Positions 16,873-26,057 of a stretch of DNA of 58,411 nt are shown in pieces (the stretch's first letter is position 1; every line of letters begins with the position of its first letter). The position numbers and the translations under genes were made by a program. The notes beneath the pieces are model-generated. The model was not told where the DNA came from. It searched no databases and saw only the letters and a list, made by a program, of their open reading frames with translations. This DNA is from Nostocales cyanobacterium (GTDB lineage: Bacteria; Cyanobacteriota; Cyanobacteriia; Cyanobacteriales; Nostocaceae): NCBI GenBank assembly GCA_004292695.1, contig RDXV01000009.1:1-58411 (forward strand). Reading direction: 5' to 3'.

Positions 16873-17042
16873 AAATGTAAGAAATTTTGGTAAGTGTCTG
16901 TTCATTATTTTGCTACTGCATTATCACCAGGGTAAATAACATCAGATCATACCTGGTATTGCAGTTTGTCAATCATAGCTCAAACCCTCAAACTTGATAT
17001 TCTTCAAGTATTTACCTTATTGAAATCAAACTAAAATTCACC

Positions 17043-17426
17043 ATGAATCAAGATATTGCTGGACGCGGATACCCTGATAAAAAAATTAATCCTGAACAAT
17101 TTGATCAAGTAGTAGAAGCAATTCTCGCTGGTAAGTATTCCTGGGCTTGTGTGTTAATGTTACGGTTTGTCGGCTACAATCCTTTGCATTATATCCCTTA
17201 CCGTACTTATAACAGACTCCTCAAGGAAAATTCCCGAAATCCTAGAAGTAATACTCAAAAAAATGACAATCTGAAAATTGCTAAATCAGCTAGTGAAACA
17301 AGAGCAGATAGTCATTTAGAACCGAGTAGTTTAAGCAAAAAAATTAAAGATTTAGCTTATCTGGAAGTTGGTGGTAAGCAAACTAAGGAAGTACGTAACA
17401 CTCACAGGGAGAAGAAGTTGGCCTAG
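17043..17426 (+). CDS. hetP: HetP-family heterocyst commitment protein
   Basis: A 127-residue protein. Residues about 14-62 ([20 protein letters not shown], then [20 protein letters not shown] and TYNRLLKEN) are the conserved core I recognise from HetP proteins. These promote commitment of a vegetative cell to become a heterocyst. The C-terminal half is variable, polar and basic. PCC 7120 has hetP plus three paralogues. The symbol is favoured because in PCC 7120 hetP also lies a few genes upstream of the HEP island, as here. The hetC exporter gene that precedes hetP in PCC 7120 is not in this window. The paralogue assignment is inference. Confidence 0.78.
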   Translation: MNQDIAGRGYPDKKINPEQFDQVVEAILAGKYSWACVLMLRFVGYNPLHYIPYRTYNRLLKENSRNPRSNTQKNDNLKIAKSASETRADSHLEPSSLSKKIKDLAYLEVGGKQTKEVRNTHREKKLA

Positions 17427-17430
17427 CCAA

Positions 17431-17535
17431 AATGAGCAATGAGAAATGAGCAATGAGAAATGAGAATGGAGAATTTAGGAGTCAAGAGCATAAAGAACTA
17501 ACTTTTCTCCCCATCTCCCCATCTCCCCATCTCCC
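17431..17535. repeat. Degenerate short tandem repeats between convergent genes
   Basis: Units of (AATGAGC/AATGAGA) at 17431-17469 and CCCCATCT units at 17507-17535 fill the gap between hetP and the convergent ABC ATPase gene. The last unit touches the ABC ATPase stop codon. Confidence 0.75.
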
Positions 17536-18806
17536 TATTCCTTTGACTTAGGAAATATTGCTAGGTTAGTTTCTGGATCAAAAAAATGTAGTTTTTCCGG
17601 GATAAATGATAGCCAAATTTGCTCACCAAGATTAATAAATCTATCCGGGGGAACTCTCAGTTGCAAGGTTTGATTATCAGTATGCTTTAAATCAGGGTCT
17701 GATATTCTCACAGATAGAAAACAATCATTACCTAAATTTTCTACTAAATCTACTTTAACTGGTAAGTTTTTAGTGGCTGGTACACTGAGGTTTAAGTGTT
17801 CTGGACGAATTCCTAAAATTACAGTTCTTCCATCATATTTTTGTAATGCTTTTTCCCAGACATCGGGAAGGGTAAAGCGAAAATTGCTATGGGTAATTAA
17901 TAAAGGTGCATGAAATTCTACAGGGATAAAATTCATGGGTGGTGAACCGATGAACTCAGCAACAAATCGGTTCGCCGGGTAATTATATAATTCTAATGGT
18001 GGGGCGACTTGTTGAATTTGTCCACCTGACATGATAGCTATGCGATCGCCCATTGTCATCGCTTCGGTTTGATCATGGGTGACATAAATTGTCGTTGTTC
18101 CCAATTGACGCTGTAATTTGACTATTTGGGTACGGGTTTCTGCTCGCAACTTTGCATCTAAATTAGATAATGGTTCATCCATTAAGAATACTTGCGGATT
18201 TCTGGCGATCGCTCGTCCTAATGCTACCCTTTGTCTTTGTCCTCCTGATAGCTGCTTTGGTAAACGATTTAATAAAGTTTCAATTTGTAACAACTGGGCG
18301 ACATTTCCAACTTGTTGTTCTATAATCCGTTCTTGTTGGGATAAATAACGTAGTCCTTGAGGTAGTTTTTTAGTCACCCCCACTAGGAAATTTTCTCCCC
18401 ATCGCCTAACCGGGTGTGTAGAAGCTGCATCTTGACTTCCTAAGCGACGACGTAACCCAAAAGCGATATTTTCGTAAACCGTTAGATGTGGGTACAGGGC
18501 GTAACTTTGAAACACCATAGCGATATCCCTAGCTTTGGGAGGTAGATCATTCACCAGGCGATCGCCAACCCAAATATTACCCCCTGTCATCATTTCCAAA
18601 CCGGCAATTAACCGCAGTAAGGTACTTTTACCACAACCAGAAGGACCCACCAACACCATAAATTCACCATCGGCGATAGTCAAATTGATCCTTCTGAGGA
18701 CATTAAGACTATCCGTACCTTCCGTCGCTGATGATGGTGTCGTCACTTTTTCCCCCTTCCGGGGAGGGAAACTTTTATAAATGTTTTCTAATACAACTTG
18801 TGCCAC
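17535..18806 (-). CDS. ABC transporter ATP-binding protein, UgpC/MalK type
   Basis: A 423-residue ATPase of the carbohydrate-import (CUT1) class. It has Walker A GPSGCGKST (54-62), Q-loop Gln100, signature LSGGQ (186-190), Walker B VFLMDE (206-211) and a C-terminal TOBE/OB region (about 270-420) that normally contacts sugar permeases. Two insertions stand out: a polar loop at about 14-33 before Walker A, and about 45 extra residues at 121-166 between Q-loop and signature. The start is GTG at 18804-18806, directly against a heptamer repeat. No permease or binding protein lies nearby, so it probably serves several distant importers, as MsmK-like ATPases do. The substrate cannot be read from sequence. 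Confidence 0.9.
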   Translation of the reverse strand: MAQVVLENIYKSFPPRKGEKVTTPSSATEGTDSLNVLRRINLTIADGEFMVLVGPSGCGKSTLLRLIAGLEMMTGGNIWVGDRLVNDLPPKARDIAMVFQSYALYPHLTVYENIAFGLRRRLGSQDAASTHPVRRWGENFLVGVTKKLPQGLRYLSQQERIIEQQVGNVAQLLQIETLLNRLPKQLSGGQRQRVALGRAIARNPQVFLMDEPLSNLDAKLRAETRTQIVKLQRQLGTTTIYVTHDQTEAMTMGDRIAIMSGGQIQQVAPPLELYNYPANRFVAEFIGSPPMNFIPVEFHAPLLITHSNFRFTLPDVWEKALQKYDGRTVILGIRPEHLNLSVPATKNLPVKVDLVENLGNDCFLSVRISDPDLKHTDNQTLQLRVPPDRFINLGEQIWLSFIPEKLHFFDPETNLAIFPKSKE

Positions 18807-18930
18807 AGTTATCAGTTATCAGTTATCAGGAGATCAAGGAGTCAGGAGAAAAGGAGAAAAGGAGAAAAGGAGTCAAGAGAAAAGGAGAAGGATAAATAAC
18901 CCAGTCACCTGTCACCTGTCACCTGTCACC
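18806..18930. repeat. Short tandem repeats upstream of the ABC ATPase gene
   Basis: CAGTTAT units at 18806-18829, AAGGAGA-type units at about 18847-18890 and CACCTGT units at 18904-18930. The first block abuts, and by one base overlaps, the GTG start codon of the ABC ATPase gene. The last block ends 8 bp before the stop codon of the next minus-strand gene. Confidence 0.85.
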
Positions 18931-18938
18931 TTTCCCCA

Positions 18939-20303
18939 TTACGCCAGGTGCATAAAAATCATTTTTAGTAATTCTGCACGGGTAAATGGTTTAGTTAAAT
19001 AACCAGAAGCACCTACCATTCTGGCTTTAACCTTGTCCACAATGCCCTTGCTACCTGTCACAAAAATCACAGGAACTTCCTTAAACATAGAATTATTGCG
19101 GATAATTCGGCATAATTCATAACCATCAATTCCTGCCATATTCAGATCCAGCAAAATTAAATCAGGTTTGTGCCTAATAATAGACATAACAGCTTTCACT
19201 GGATCATTAATAGTCACCACCGCCACATTTTCATCCTGTAAACAGCGACTAATTTCTTTAAGAATAGTGGGACTATCATCTACAGAAATGATTTTGTAAG
19301 GTTTTTTTGCAGTAATTGTAGCAGTATTAACGGTTTCTAATTCAGATTGTGTGCTATTTGATAGAATTAATTGTGGATTATCTTCTTTGAGAACAGATGT
19401 AGTTGTAACTAAAGTATCTGCTTTCAGGCGGTTTTTAGGTACTAAACCTCGCTCCAAAGATTTTCCATTGGTTTTAATAATACTGTTTTCAGGAGTAAAA
19501 GGTAAATTTTCACAGATGGGAGGTAACTTATCAAAAGGTGGATCTGGTTGATGTAAAATAATTGAACCTTGAAGAATATGTGGGTATAAAGTATTGGCTA
19601 ATTCTGCCTCATCTAAATTCATAATTACCGCCAAATGACGCAAACTAAACCCCTTCATCCAAGTAGTGAGATTTTGTTGTAGTTCTGGCAATTGTTGATT
19701 ATAGAATTTACCGTTAATTAATAAATAAGGACGTTGAAAAGGAGAAGATATTTCAGGAGCAAAAGATAACCAATTTTGTAACCGTTTTTGGCAGCGGTCT
19801 AAAATATTTTCTGCATCTAATTTACAAATTCTTGGTAAAATATAAACAGGTGAAATTAACTCATAAGTCCCTTCTCTAATTAGTAAAAAAGATTCGATTA
19901 CCTCTTTGACTAACTCTTGAATTAGTAAAGCTGCTTGTTGAGAAACTAAATATTTTTCTGTGAGTAACCAATGAATAGCTTGGTATTCTGGTGGTTGGAG
20001 TGCATTTTCCTGATCAGACTCATCAAGTTGAGTTTGCCAATCTGGTTCAAATCTCATGCGTAATTGTATACGCACCTCATTAGTCACTAGGGGTATTTGT
20101 TGACTGAGACGACGTATATGTCTTTCTAGTCTATCAAAGGGTTCTACTGAATGGGTAGCATAGATAATTTTACCCTGGTCTAAATATATTGACCATGTAA
20201 CAGAGTTCTTTGATACCTGTAAACAAGTAGTATCAGAGGAATTGGTTAATTGTCTTAATAAACTTTCAGGAGATAGTTTTTTAAAAGTACCAGTATTATT
20301 CAT
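18939..20303 (-). CDS. PatA-like response regulator (PATAN/DUF4388 plus REC)
   Basis: A 454-residue protein. The N-terminal part (about 1-270) reads as a PATAN-type (DUF4388) domain with DQGKIIYATHS near 47. A low-complexity linker (about 280-333) leads to a C-terminal CheY-like receiver domain. The receiver has acidic pair Asp342/343, phospho-acceptor Asp386 in LLDLNMAG, Thr416 and Lys438, so it should be phosphorylatable. This architecture is that of PatA (heterocyst patterning) and of the PixG/PilG-type phototaxis regulators. The absence of pil/che genes nearby leaves the pathway open. The DNA between it and the ABC ATPase is all short tandem repeats. Its closeness to hetP is suggestive only. 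Confidence 0.87.
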   Translation of the reverse strand: MNNTGTFKKLSPESLLRQLTNSSDTTCLQVSKNSVTWSIYLDQGKIIYATHSVEPFDRLERHIRRLSQQIPLVTNEVRIQLRMRFEPDWQTQLDESDQENALQPPEYQAIHWLLTEKYLVSQQAALLIQELVKEVIESFLLIREGTYELISPVYILPRICKLDAENILDRCQKRLQNWLSFAPEISSPFQRPYLLINGKFYNQQLPELQQNLTTWMKGFSLRHLAVIMNLDEAELANTLYPHILQGSIILHQPDPPFDKLPPICENLPFTPENSIIKTNGKSLERGLVPKNRLKADTLVTTTSVLKEDNPQLILSNSTQSELETVNTATITAKKPYKIISVDDSPTILKEISRCLQDENVAVVTINDPVKAVMSIIRHKPDLILLDLNMAGIDGYELCRIIRNNSMFKEVPVIFVTGSKGIVDKVKARMVGASGYLTKPFTRAELLKMIFMHLA

Positions 20304-20917
20304 AATTTTACAGTTTTTCTGAAAAATTGACTTACAATTGAAAGAGAATAAATTTGGCAGTTAGATTAAATATGTGTTTTTGGCATATTTATTCATAAAC
20401 CAAGTGATTATAGATAAGTGAAACTATATCTATTGTTAGATAGAGTCAAAACTCCATTTTTAGTAAGATACTAAGAGTAAAAAGTAAAATGCCTAATTTG
20501 TACCTTGATTATTGTAACCTGATAAATAAGTTGATAAAATTCATGTAATCATTTTTACAGGATAATCAATTGTCAAAAAATTGGCTTTATGGTTCATTTA
20601 TAAGTAGTAAAAGTTTAAAAAAAATCCAAATCAAATCTTTAAACTTTTATTGATTGTAAATGTATATATTGAATATTGTCTTGTCAATTAGTCTTAGATA
20701 AATAAAGGATGGTAGATTGATAAAAATATAGAAATTTCACCTCACTGTGTTATTTGCTTTAAATCAACTTTATGGTAAATCAAATTTCCTGAAATAGACC
20801 ATTTAAAGAGAATAGCTTGATAGATGAAGTTTCAGCCATCTACTACCAAATAAATACCATACTTGTAGTCGTACTAGTCTGGCAAACTATATACTTTGAG
20901 AACAGGAAATTCAAACG
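20304..20917. other. Intergenic region between divergent regulator and TerY-like genes
   Basis: About 610 bp of AT-rich DNA that must hold the promoters of both divergent genes. I see no repeat array, ORF or known operator. Confidence 0.4.
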
Positions 20918-21619
20918 TTGGACTATAACATAACACAAAAGGTTATGCTGGATACACTCAAACTCGATGAAGTAGTAGAATTTGCAGAAAACCCTGAACC
21001 CCGCTGCCCCTGTGTGTTGTTGCTAGATACATCTGGCTCAATGCAAGGAGAGAGAATAGAGGCTTTAAACCAAGGCCTACTGACTTTCAAGGATGAACTG
21101 GTAAAAAATTCATTGGCCGCCAGAAGGGTTGAAGTAGCAATTGTGACTTTTGATAGTCATGTTAACGTCGTCCAAGATTTTGTCACCGCAGACCAATTTA
21201 ACCCACCCATTCTAACAGCCCAAGGGCTAACGACAATGGGGGCTGGGATTAATAAATCTTTAGAATTGATTCAAGAGCGTAAATCTCAGTATCGTGCCAA
21301 TGGTATAGCTTACTATCGTCCTTGGGTATTTATGATTACAGATGGTGAACCACAGGGTGAGCTAGATGACGTAATTGAACAAGCAGTACAACGACTACAA
21401 GGAGATGAAGCAAATAAGCGTGTTGCTTTCTTTTCCGTAGGGGTAGAGAATGCGAATATGCAGCGGTTAAATCAAATAGCTGTGCGTACACCGCTCAAAC
21501 TAAAAGGATTAAACTTTATAGAAATGTTTGTGTGGTTATCTGCGAGTATGTCCGCAGTTTCTCATTCCCAGGTAGATGAGCAAGTAGCACTACCGCCCAT
21601 TGGTTGGGGTTCTGTTTAA
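20918..21619 (+). CDS. TerY-like vWA domain protein
   Basis: A 233-residue soluble protein made of one von Willebrand A domain with a complete metal-ion site: DTSGS (near residue 37), Thr in TTMGAG (near 107) and Asp in ITDGEP (near 141). The PEPRCPCVLLLDTSGSMQGE opening is typical of TerY-type vWA proteins. The frame opens with TTG at 20918 after AGGAAA. ATG at 20945 is an alternative start that removes nine unlike-looking residues and may be correct. It is the first gene of a TerY, PP2C, kinase series on one strand. TerY proteins are thought to act as metal-dependent adaptors in stress or conflict signalling modules. Confidence 0.88.
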   Translation: MDYNITQKVMLDTLKLDEVVEFAENPEPRCPCVLLLDTSGSMQGERIEALNQGLLTFKDELVKNSLAARRVEVAIVTFDSHVNVVQDFVTADQFNPPILTAQGLTTMGAGINKSLELIQERKSQYRANGIAYYRPWVFMITDGEPQGELDDVIEQAVQRLQGDEANKRVAFFSVGVENANMQRLNQIAVRTPLKLKGLNFIEMFVWLSASMSAVSHSQVDEQVALPPIGWGSV

Positions 21620-21929
21620 AAGTTAGCAGTTAGCAGTTAGCAGTTATAGCAACCAAGAAGGTGGTGAGGACATTAGCAGGTATAGTCATTGACGGAAATT
21701 TGGATGTATAAAAAAACAACATCAAAGTTTGTGATCATTTTGGGAGTTGTATATAACCTGTGACTTGTCACCTATTTCCTGTGATGTGATCTGTTACCAA
21801 GAACAATTAGTCAAAAGCCGCTGTTGTGAAGGGAAGAAACCAAAAAACTGATGAGGTAATATCTTTGACTTTTGACTTTTGACTTTTGACTTGTGAACTG
21901 TTACCTGCCATAGCTGTGAGAAAAAATTT
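21620..21929. other. Gap with short tandem repeats between the TerY and PP2C genes
   Basis: AGTTAGC units at 21621-21647 and TTTGACT units at 21863-21893 occupy part of this 310-bp gap. No ORF is seen. The gap makes a single transcript with the vWA gene possible but not certain. Confidence 0.6.
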
Positions 21930-22724
21930 ATGAACACACCAAAACTGAACACACCAAAACAGAGTCCTCAATGGCGGATAGTAGCCGCTTCCGTGTGTGG
22001 AACTAGCCATATCAAAAATCAACAGTTGTGTCAGGATGCTCACCACTGGCAAATATTACCCAATAATGTGCTAGTGGTAGCTGCTGCCGATGGTGCAGGT
22101 TCTGCCAGCTTGGGAAAAGTCGGAGCGATGATCGCTGTAGAAACAGCCATAGAATATATATCTAACTGGGAAATTACCAATAGCACTCTAGCTGATGATG
22201 GATTATTAGGGGAAATACTATCTAATGCCATGTTAGCAGCCAGAAAAGCCATAGCAGAAGAAGCGGAGGTGTCTAAACATCAAATCAGTGATTTAGCAAC
22301 TACTTTAATTGTGGCGATCGCCAGCCCCAAAGTAGCGGCGGTAGCTCAAATTGGTGATGGTGTAGCTGTGGTCAAAGATAGTACAGGCAATCTCCAAGCA
22401 CTGACATTACCTAAAAGCGGTGAGTATATCAATGAAACCACGTTTTTAACTTCACCAGAGGCCTTAGCTACAACTCAAACTAAAATTTTCCGTCATAACA
22501 TAATTAATATTGGCGTTCTTACCGATGGACTACAGATGCTGGCTTTGAATATGTTGGTAGGCGAACCTCACAAACCCTTCTTTTTTCCCTTATTTGACTT
22601 TGTAGCCCATGCAGAGGATAAAATAGTAGCCAAAGAACAATTAGTGAAATTCCTCAGTTCTGAACGTATTACCCAACGCACAGATGATGATTTAACCTTG
22701 GTCATAGCCGCATTTAATCACTAA
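21930..22724 (+). CDS. PP2C-like serine/threonine phosphatase of the TerY-P module
   Basis: A 264-residue PP2C (PPM) family protein. Metal-binding motifs are present in order: QDAH (near 35), AAADGAGSA (near 52), the ATTLIVAI strand (near 125), QIGDGVAVV (near 139), VLTDGLQML (near 195) and the terminal TDDDLTLVIAA. It is predicted to be a Mn/Mg-dependent protein phosphatase that reverses the action of the kinase encoded next. The N-terminus has a duplicated NTPK segment from a 14-bp DNA repeat. No signal peptide or membrane helix is seen. It lies between the TerY-like and kinase genes, the standard order of the TerY-P triad. Confidence 0.87.
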   Translation: MNTPKLNTPKQSPQWRIVAASVCGTSHIKNQQLCQDAHHWQILPNNVLVVAAADGAGSASLGKVGAMIAVETAIEYISNWEITNSTLADDGLLGEILSNAMLAARKAIAEEAEVSKHQISDLATTLIVAIASPKVAAVAQIGDGVAVVKDSTGNLQALTLPKSGEYINETTFLTSPEALATTQTKIFRHNIINIGVLTDGLQMLALNMLVGEPHKPFFFPLFDFVAHAEDKIVAKEQLVKFLSSERITQRTDDDLTLVIAAFNH

Positions 22725-23009
22725 CAAAAATGTGAATTGAGTAGAATGTACAGTAATTTTCAGTAATATAAATTACAGATGAATCATCCTCAAGACTGAA
22801 AAAATCAAACATTTAGGTTTCAAGGCAAACAATCAACTACCAAGGTGGGTTGAAGATATGAAAACCGTTTTCGGGTGCAGAACACAAGGTTTAGGTTCGG
22901 TGTTGTCATCATGTTTAACTAATCATGTTCAACTGTATGGCAATGGAATATTGGTTGTCTGTACCTAAATCTCCCGATCTTTTTAACTACTGTTAATTAT
23001 AATTAAACT

Positions 23010-25205
23010 ATGCAGGTACTTCGTTCTATTCCTAATCAAAAACCCATTGATCTTACCGTCAGTTTAGGACGCGGCGGTGAGGCTTGTGTTTATGCAGTCC
23101 CTAATGATGAACACTTAGTTGCCAAGATTTATCACAAGCCCATAGTAGCTCATGGTCAAAAACTTCAGGCCATGATCGCTAACCCTCCAGAAAACCCCAC
23201 AGCCAATTTAGGACATATTTCTATTGCTTGGCCACAAGAATTATTGTGGGCGGCAGATGGTAGTAACACCATTGTTGGTTTTTTAATGCCTCGTATTCGG
23301 CAAATGCAGCCAATTATGGATTTTTACCATCCAGGCAACCGTCGTCAAAATAGTCCCTTATTCAATTATCAATATTTACTGCGGACTGCCCGGAATTTAG
23401 CAGCCGCTTTTGCTGCTTTGCACGCCAGTGAATATTGTATTGGTGATGTGAATGAGTCAAATATTTTAGTTAGTAATACCGCTTTAGTGACTTTAGTTGA
23501 TACAGACTCATTTCAAGTTAGTGATCCCCAAGCAAATATTGTTTATCGTTGCCCGGTGGGTAAACCAGAATATACACCCCCAGAACTACAAAATAAAACC
23601 TTTGCTGATTATGATCGGGATAGTTCACATGATTTATTTGGGTTAGCGGTGTTAATTTTCCAGTTGTTAATGGAAGGTACACACCCATTTTCAGGAATTT
23701 TTCAAGGTTTATTTGATCCTCCAACCTATGAAGCCAGAATTGTAGCTGGCCATTTTACCTATAGTCAAAAACAAAAAGTTCCTTATTCACCTACTCCCAT
23801 TGCTCCCGCTTGGGAAATGCTACATCCTAGTTTACAGGAATTATTTGTACTGTGTTTTGAAGATGGTCATTATCACCCCCATCTCCGCCCTACAGCGCAA
23901 ACTTGGTTATCAGCGCTGACAGCCGTTGAAGAAAGTTTAATTACCTGTGATAGTAATACTCAACATTTTTATTATCATCATTTACAAAAGTGTCCTTGGT
24001 GTGAACGTGCGGCTAAACTGGGTGGACGTGATCCTTTCCCATCTCTAGAGGCGATCGCCTCCAAAGAACATCTAAAACCCTTGAAAAAATCCAACAAGCT
24101 GCGTAAACAAACACGAACAGTAGGTCAGCGAGTATTTTATCCTACACCCCTACATCATTGGCAACCAGTGTTTATTCAAAATGCTTGGAGTTATCCAGCA
24201 GTAAAAACAACAAATAAGAAAAAGTTTTATACTATCGCATTTAGTTTATTTGGTTTGGGATTGTTAGGTTATTTAGATTTAATGATTAAATTTACCCGTC
24301 CCTTTGTTTCTCAAAATCCTTATACCCAACAGAGTTTAATGACTCAACCTGTTCAAAAAAAACAGGAAGACGACAATTTAAGCTTTGTAGATCACTACGA
24401 ACGGGGTAATACTAACTATCAAAATCGGGAGTATGAAGAAGCAATTGAGAACTTTACTAAAGGTATCAAAAAAAATCCCAATTTTTCTAAATTGTATATC
24501 AACAGAGGTAACGCTCGTTATAACCTCAATGATTATGAAGGCGCGTTAGCAGATTATGATCAAGCCATAAAAATTAATCCTCAAGAAGTTAAAGCCTTTG
24601 TAAATCGTGGTAATACCTATTATATGTTAGCTGATTATAGTAGTGAACCTGATCAAAAATATGAGCAAGCTATAGAGAATTTTAATGCAGCAATTAATAT
24701 TAATTATCGTGACACAGAAGCATATATTAGGAGGGGCATTGTCCGTTTCCAAATAGCAAAATATAGCGGTAATTATCAGCAACAATATCAACAATCAATA
24801 GCTGATTTTACTCAAGCTATTAACTTAAATAGTTCCAAGGCAGAAGCCTATTTTCAACGTGGACTTGCCCGTTATCAATTTGCACAATACAGTAGCAATT
24901 ACGCTCAGGAATATCAGAATGCAATTGCCGATTTTAACCAAGCATTAAATATCAATCCCCAAATGGCTAAAGTTTATTTGAAACGGGGTATGGTTTATTA
25001 TGAACTAGCCCAATATGGGGAGAGGGAAGTTAAAGAAAATCAAGCAAAAGCTATTAAAGATTTAGAAAAATCTGCTCAAATTTACTTGCAACAAGAAGAT
25101 ATGGATAATTACCAACAAGCTCTTAGCAATATTTGTGTGATTGTTGCTAAAAGATGTGATGCTTTATTCCAAGGTTCAGTTATTTTTAGGCAACTTAATC
25201 AGTAA
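23010..25205 (+). CDS. Protein kinase with CxxC motif, membrane helix and TPR repeats (TerY-P module)
   Basis: A 731-residue protein. The kinase-like domain (about 13-310) has glycine loop LGRGGEACVY (19-28), Lys39, catalytic-loop GDVNESN (145-151, Asp146) and DTDSF (164-168) in place of DFG. After it come a conserved HHLQKCPWCERA segment (near 329), a membrane helix near 407-425, and four or more TPR units spanning about 455-690. The unusual catalytic loop is typical of the kinases in TerY-P modules. The TPR part would lie on the far side of the membrane if the kinase is cytosolic. It probably phosphorylates module partners and is opposed by the PP2C protein. Confidence 0.88.
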   Translation: MQVLRSIPNQKPIDLTVSLGRGGEACVYAVPNDEHLVAKIYHKPIVAHGQKLQAMIANPPENPTANLGHISIAWPQELLWAADGSNTIVGFLMPRIRQMQPIMDFYHPGNRRQNSPLFNYQYLLRTARNLAAAFAALHASEYCIGDVNESNILVSNTALVTLVDTDSFQVSDPQANIVYRCPVGKPEYTPPELQNKTFADYDRDSSHDLFGLAVLIFQLLMEGTHPFSGIFQGLFDPPTYEARIVAGHFTYSQKQKVPYSPTPIAPAWEMLHPSLQELFVLCFEDGHYHPHLRPTAQTWLSALTAVEESLITCDSNTQHFYYHHLQKCPWCERAAKLGGRDPFPSLEAIASKEHLKPLKKSNKLRKQTRTVGQRVFYPTPLHHWQPVFIQNAWSYPAVKTTNKKKFYTIAFSLFGLGLLGYLDLMIKFTRPFVSQNPYTQQSLMTQPVQKKQEDDNLSFVDHYERGNTNYQNREYEEAIENFTKGIKKNPNFSKLYINRGNARYNLNDYEGALADYDQAIKINPQEVKAFVNRGNTYYMLADYSSEPDQKYEQAIENFNAAININYRDTEAYIRRGIVRFQIAKYSGNYQQQYQQSIADFTQAINLNSSKAEAYFQRGLARYQFAQYSSNYAQEYQNAIADFNQALNINPQMAKVYLKRGMVYYELAQYGEREVKENQAKAIKDLEKSAQIYLQQEDMDNYQQALSNICVIVAKRCDALFQGSVIFRQLNQ

Positions 25206-26057
25206 AATCTACAAATACAACAACCACAAAAGGTAAGAGTACAGATGTTATGGAAACAATCGGGTCTAAAACCGGACTTCTTTTCGTTATGCTAACGCCT
25301 TTTAAGGCGAAAAGTTGTGGGAGGGGGGTATAAATCCTCGTTACAAAAACGGACTCCTGGCTTCTACCTCCGTTAAATGGATGATAAATTTGTACTTCTT
25401 AAATGTATATACCTGTGAATATTTACAGCACATTTTGTATGCTTAAATTACATTAATACAGCGGATAAAAAATTACAGTGATCACAATTTTTGATTACTT
25501 AATTTTTAGTTATTTTAAATTTACCCAAGAGGTAAGCAAAATATCTCTCAAACTCTGTTTCTTTCTTTTAAGTGAACATGATTAATTCTTCCGTGACCTT
25601 TGCGTAAGTCCTATTATCATGTATAAATAATCATTGATGATTGATAATTTACAAACAAAATATTATATTCTTACTGATTCTTTATAATTTCTGATCAGAT
25701 AGCAGCTAAATTATTTTTAGATAGTTACGAGAGAAAAGTATAAAAGTATTTTCTCCCTATTGTCAGGATTTAAAATCTGCTAATTCATTGATTACCAAAT
25801 CAAACAGCATCCTCAATGTAAAATGCAGGCTATTACAGTTAATTAAGGTAGGGTACAAAGTTTCATCATTGAACCTTGAGTAAAAATAATTTTAATGTTG
25901 ATAGCTGCTGTAAATTAACTGATGGATATAGTGGTGATCATATCCATAGAATTTACATTGACACAAATCTTTAGATCACAAACATCATCAGATCAAAAAT
26001 CTGATATTTGATTAATTCTAAAACCTTTGAACTCGGCAAATATGTGAGGGAAATTGT
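25206..26057. other. Intergenic region upstream of the polysaccharide cluster
   Basis: About 850 bp with no ORF. The stretch 25258-25375 is less AT-rich and has small hairpins (CGCCTT..AAGGCG near 25289) and a G-rich run. It looks like an interspersed repeat or insertion-sequence end remnant. The rest is AT-rich and should carry the rfbF promoter; I saw no clear GTA-N8-TAC (NtcA) site. Confidence 0.45.
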
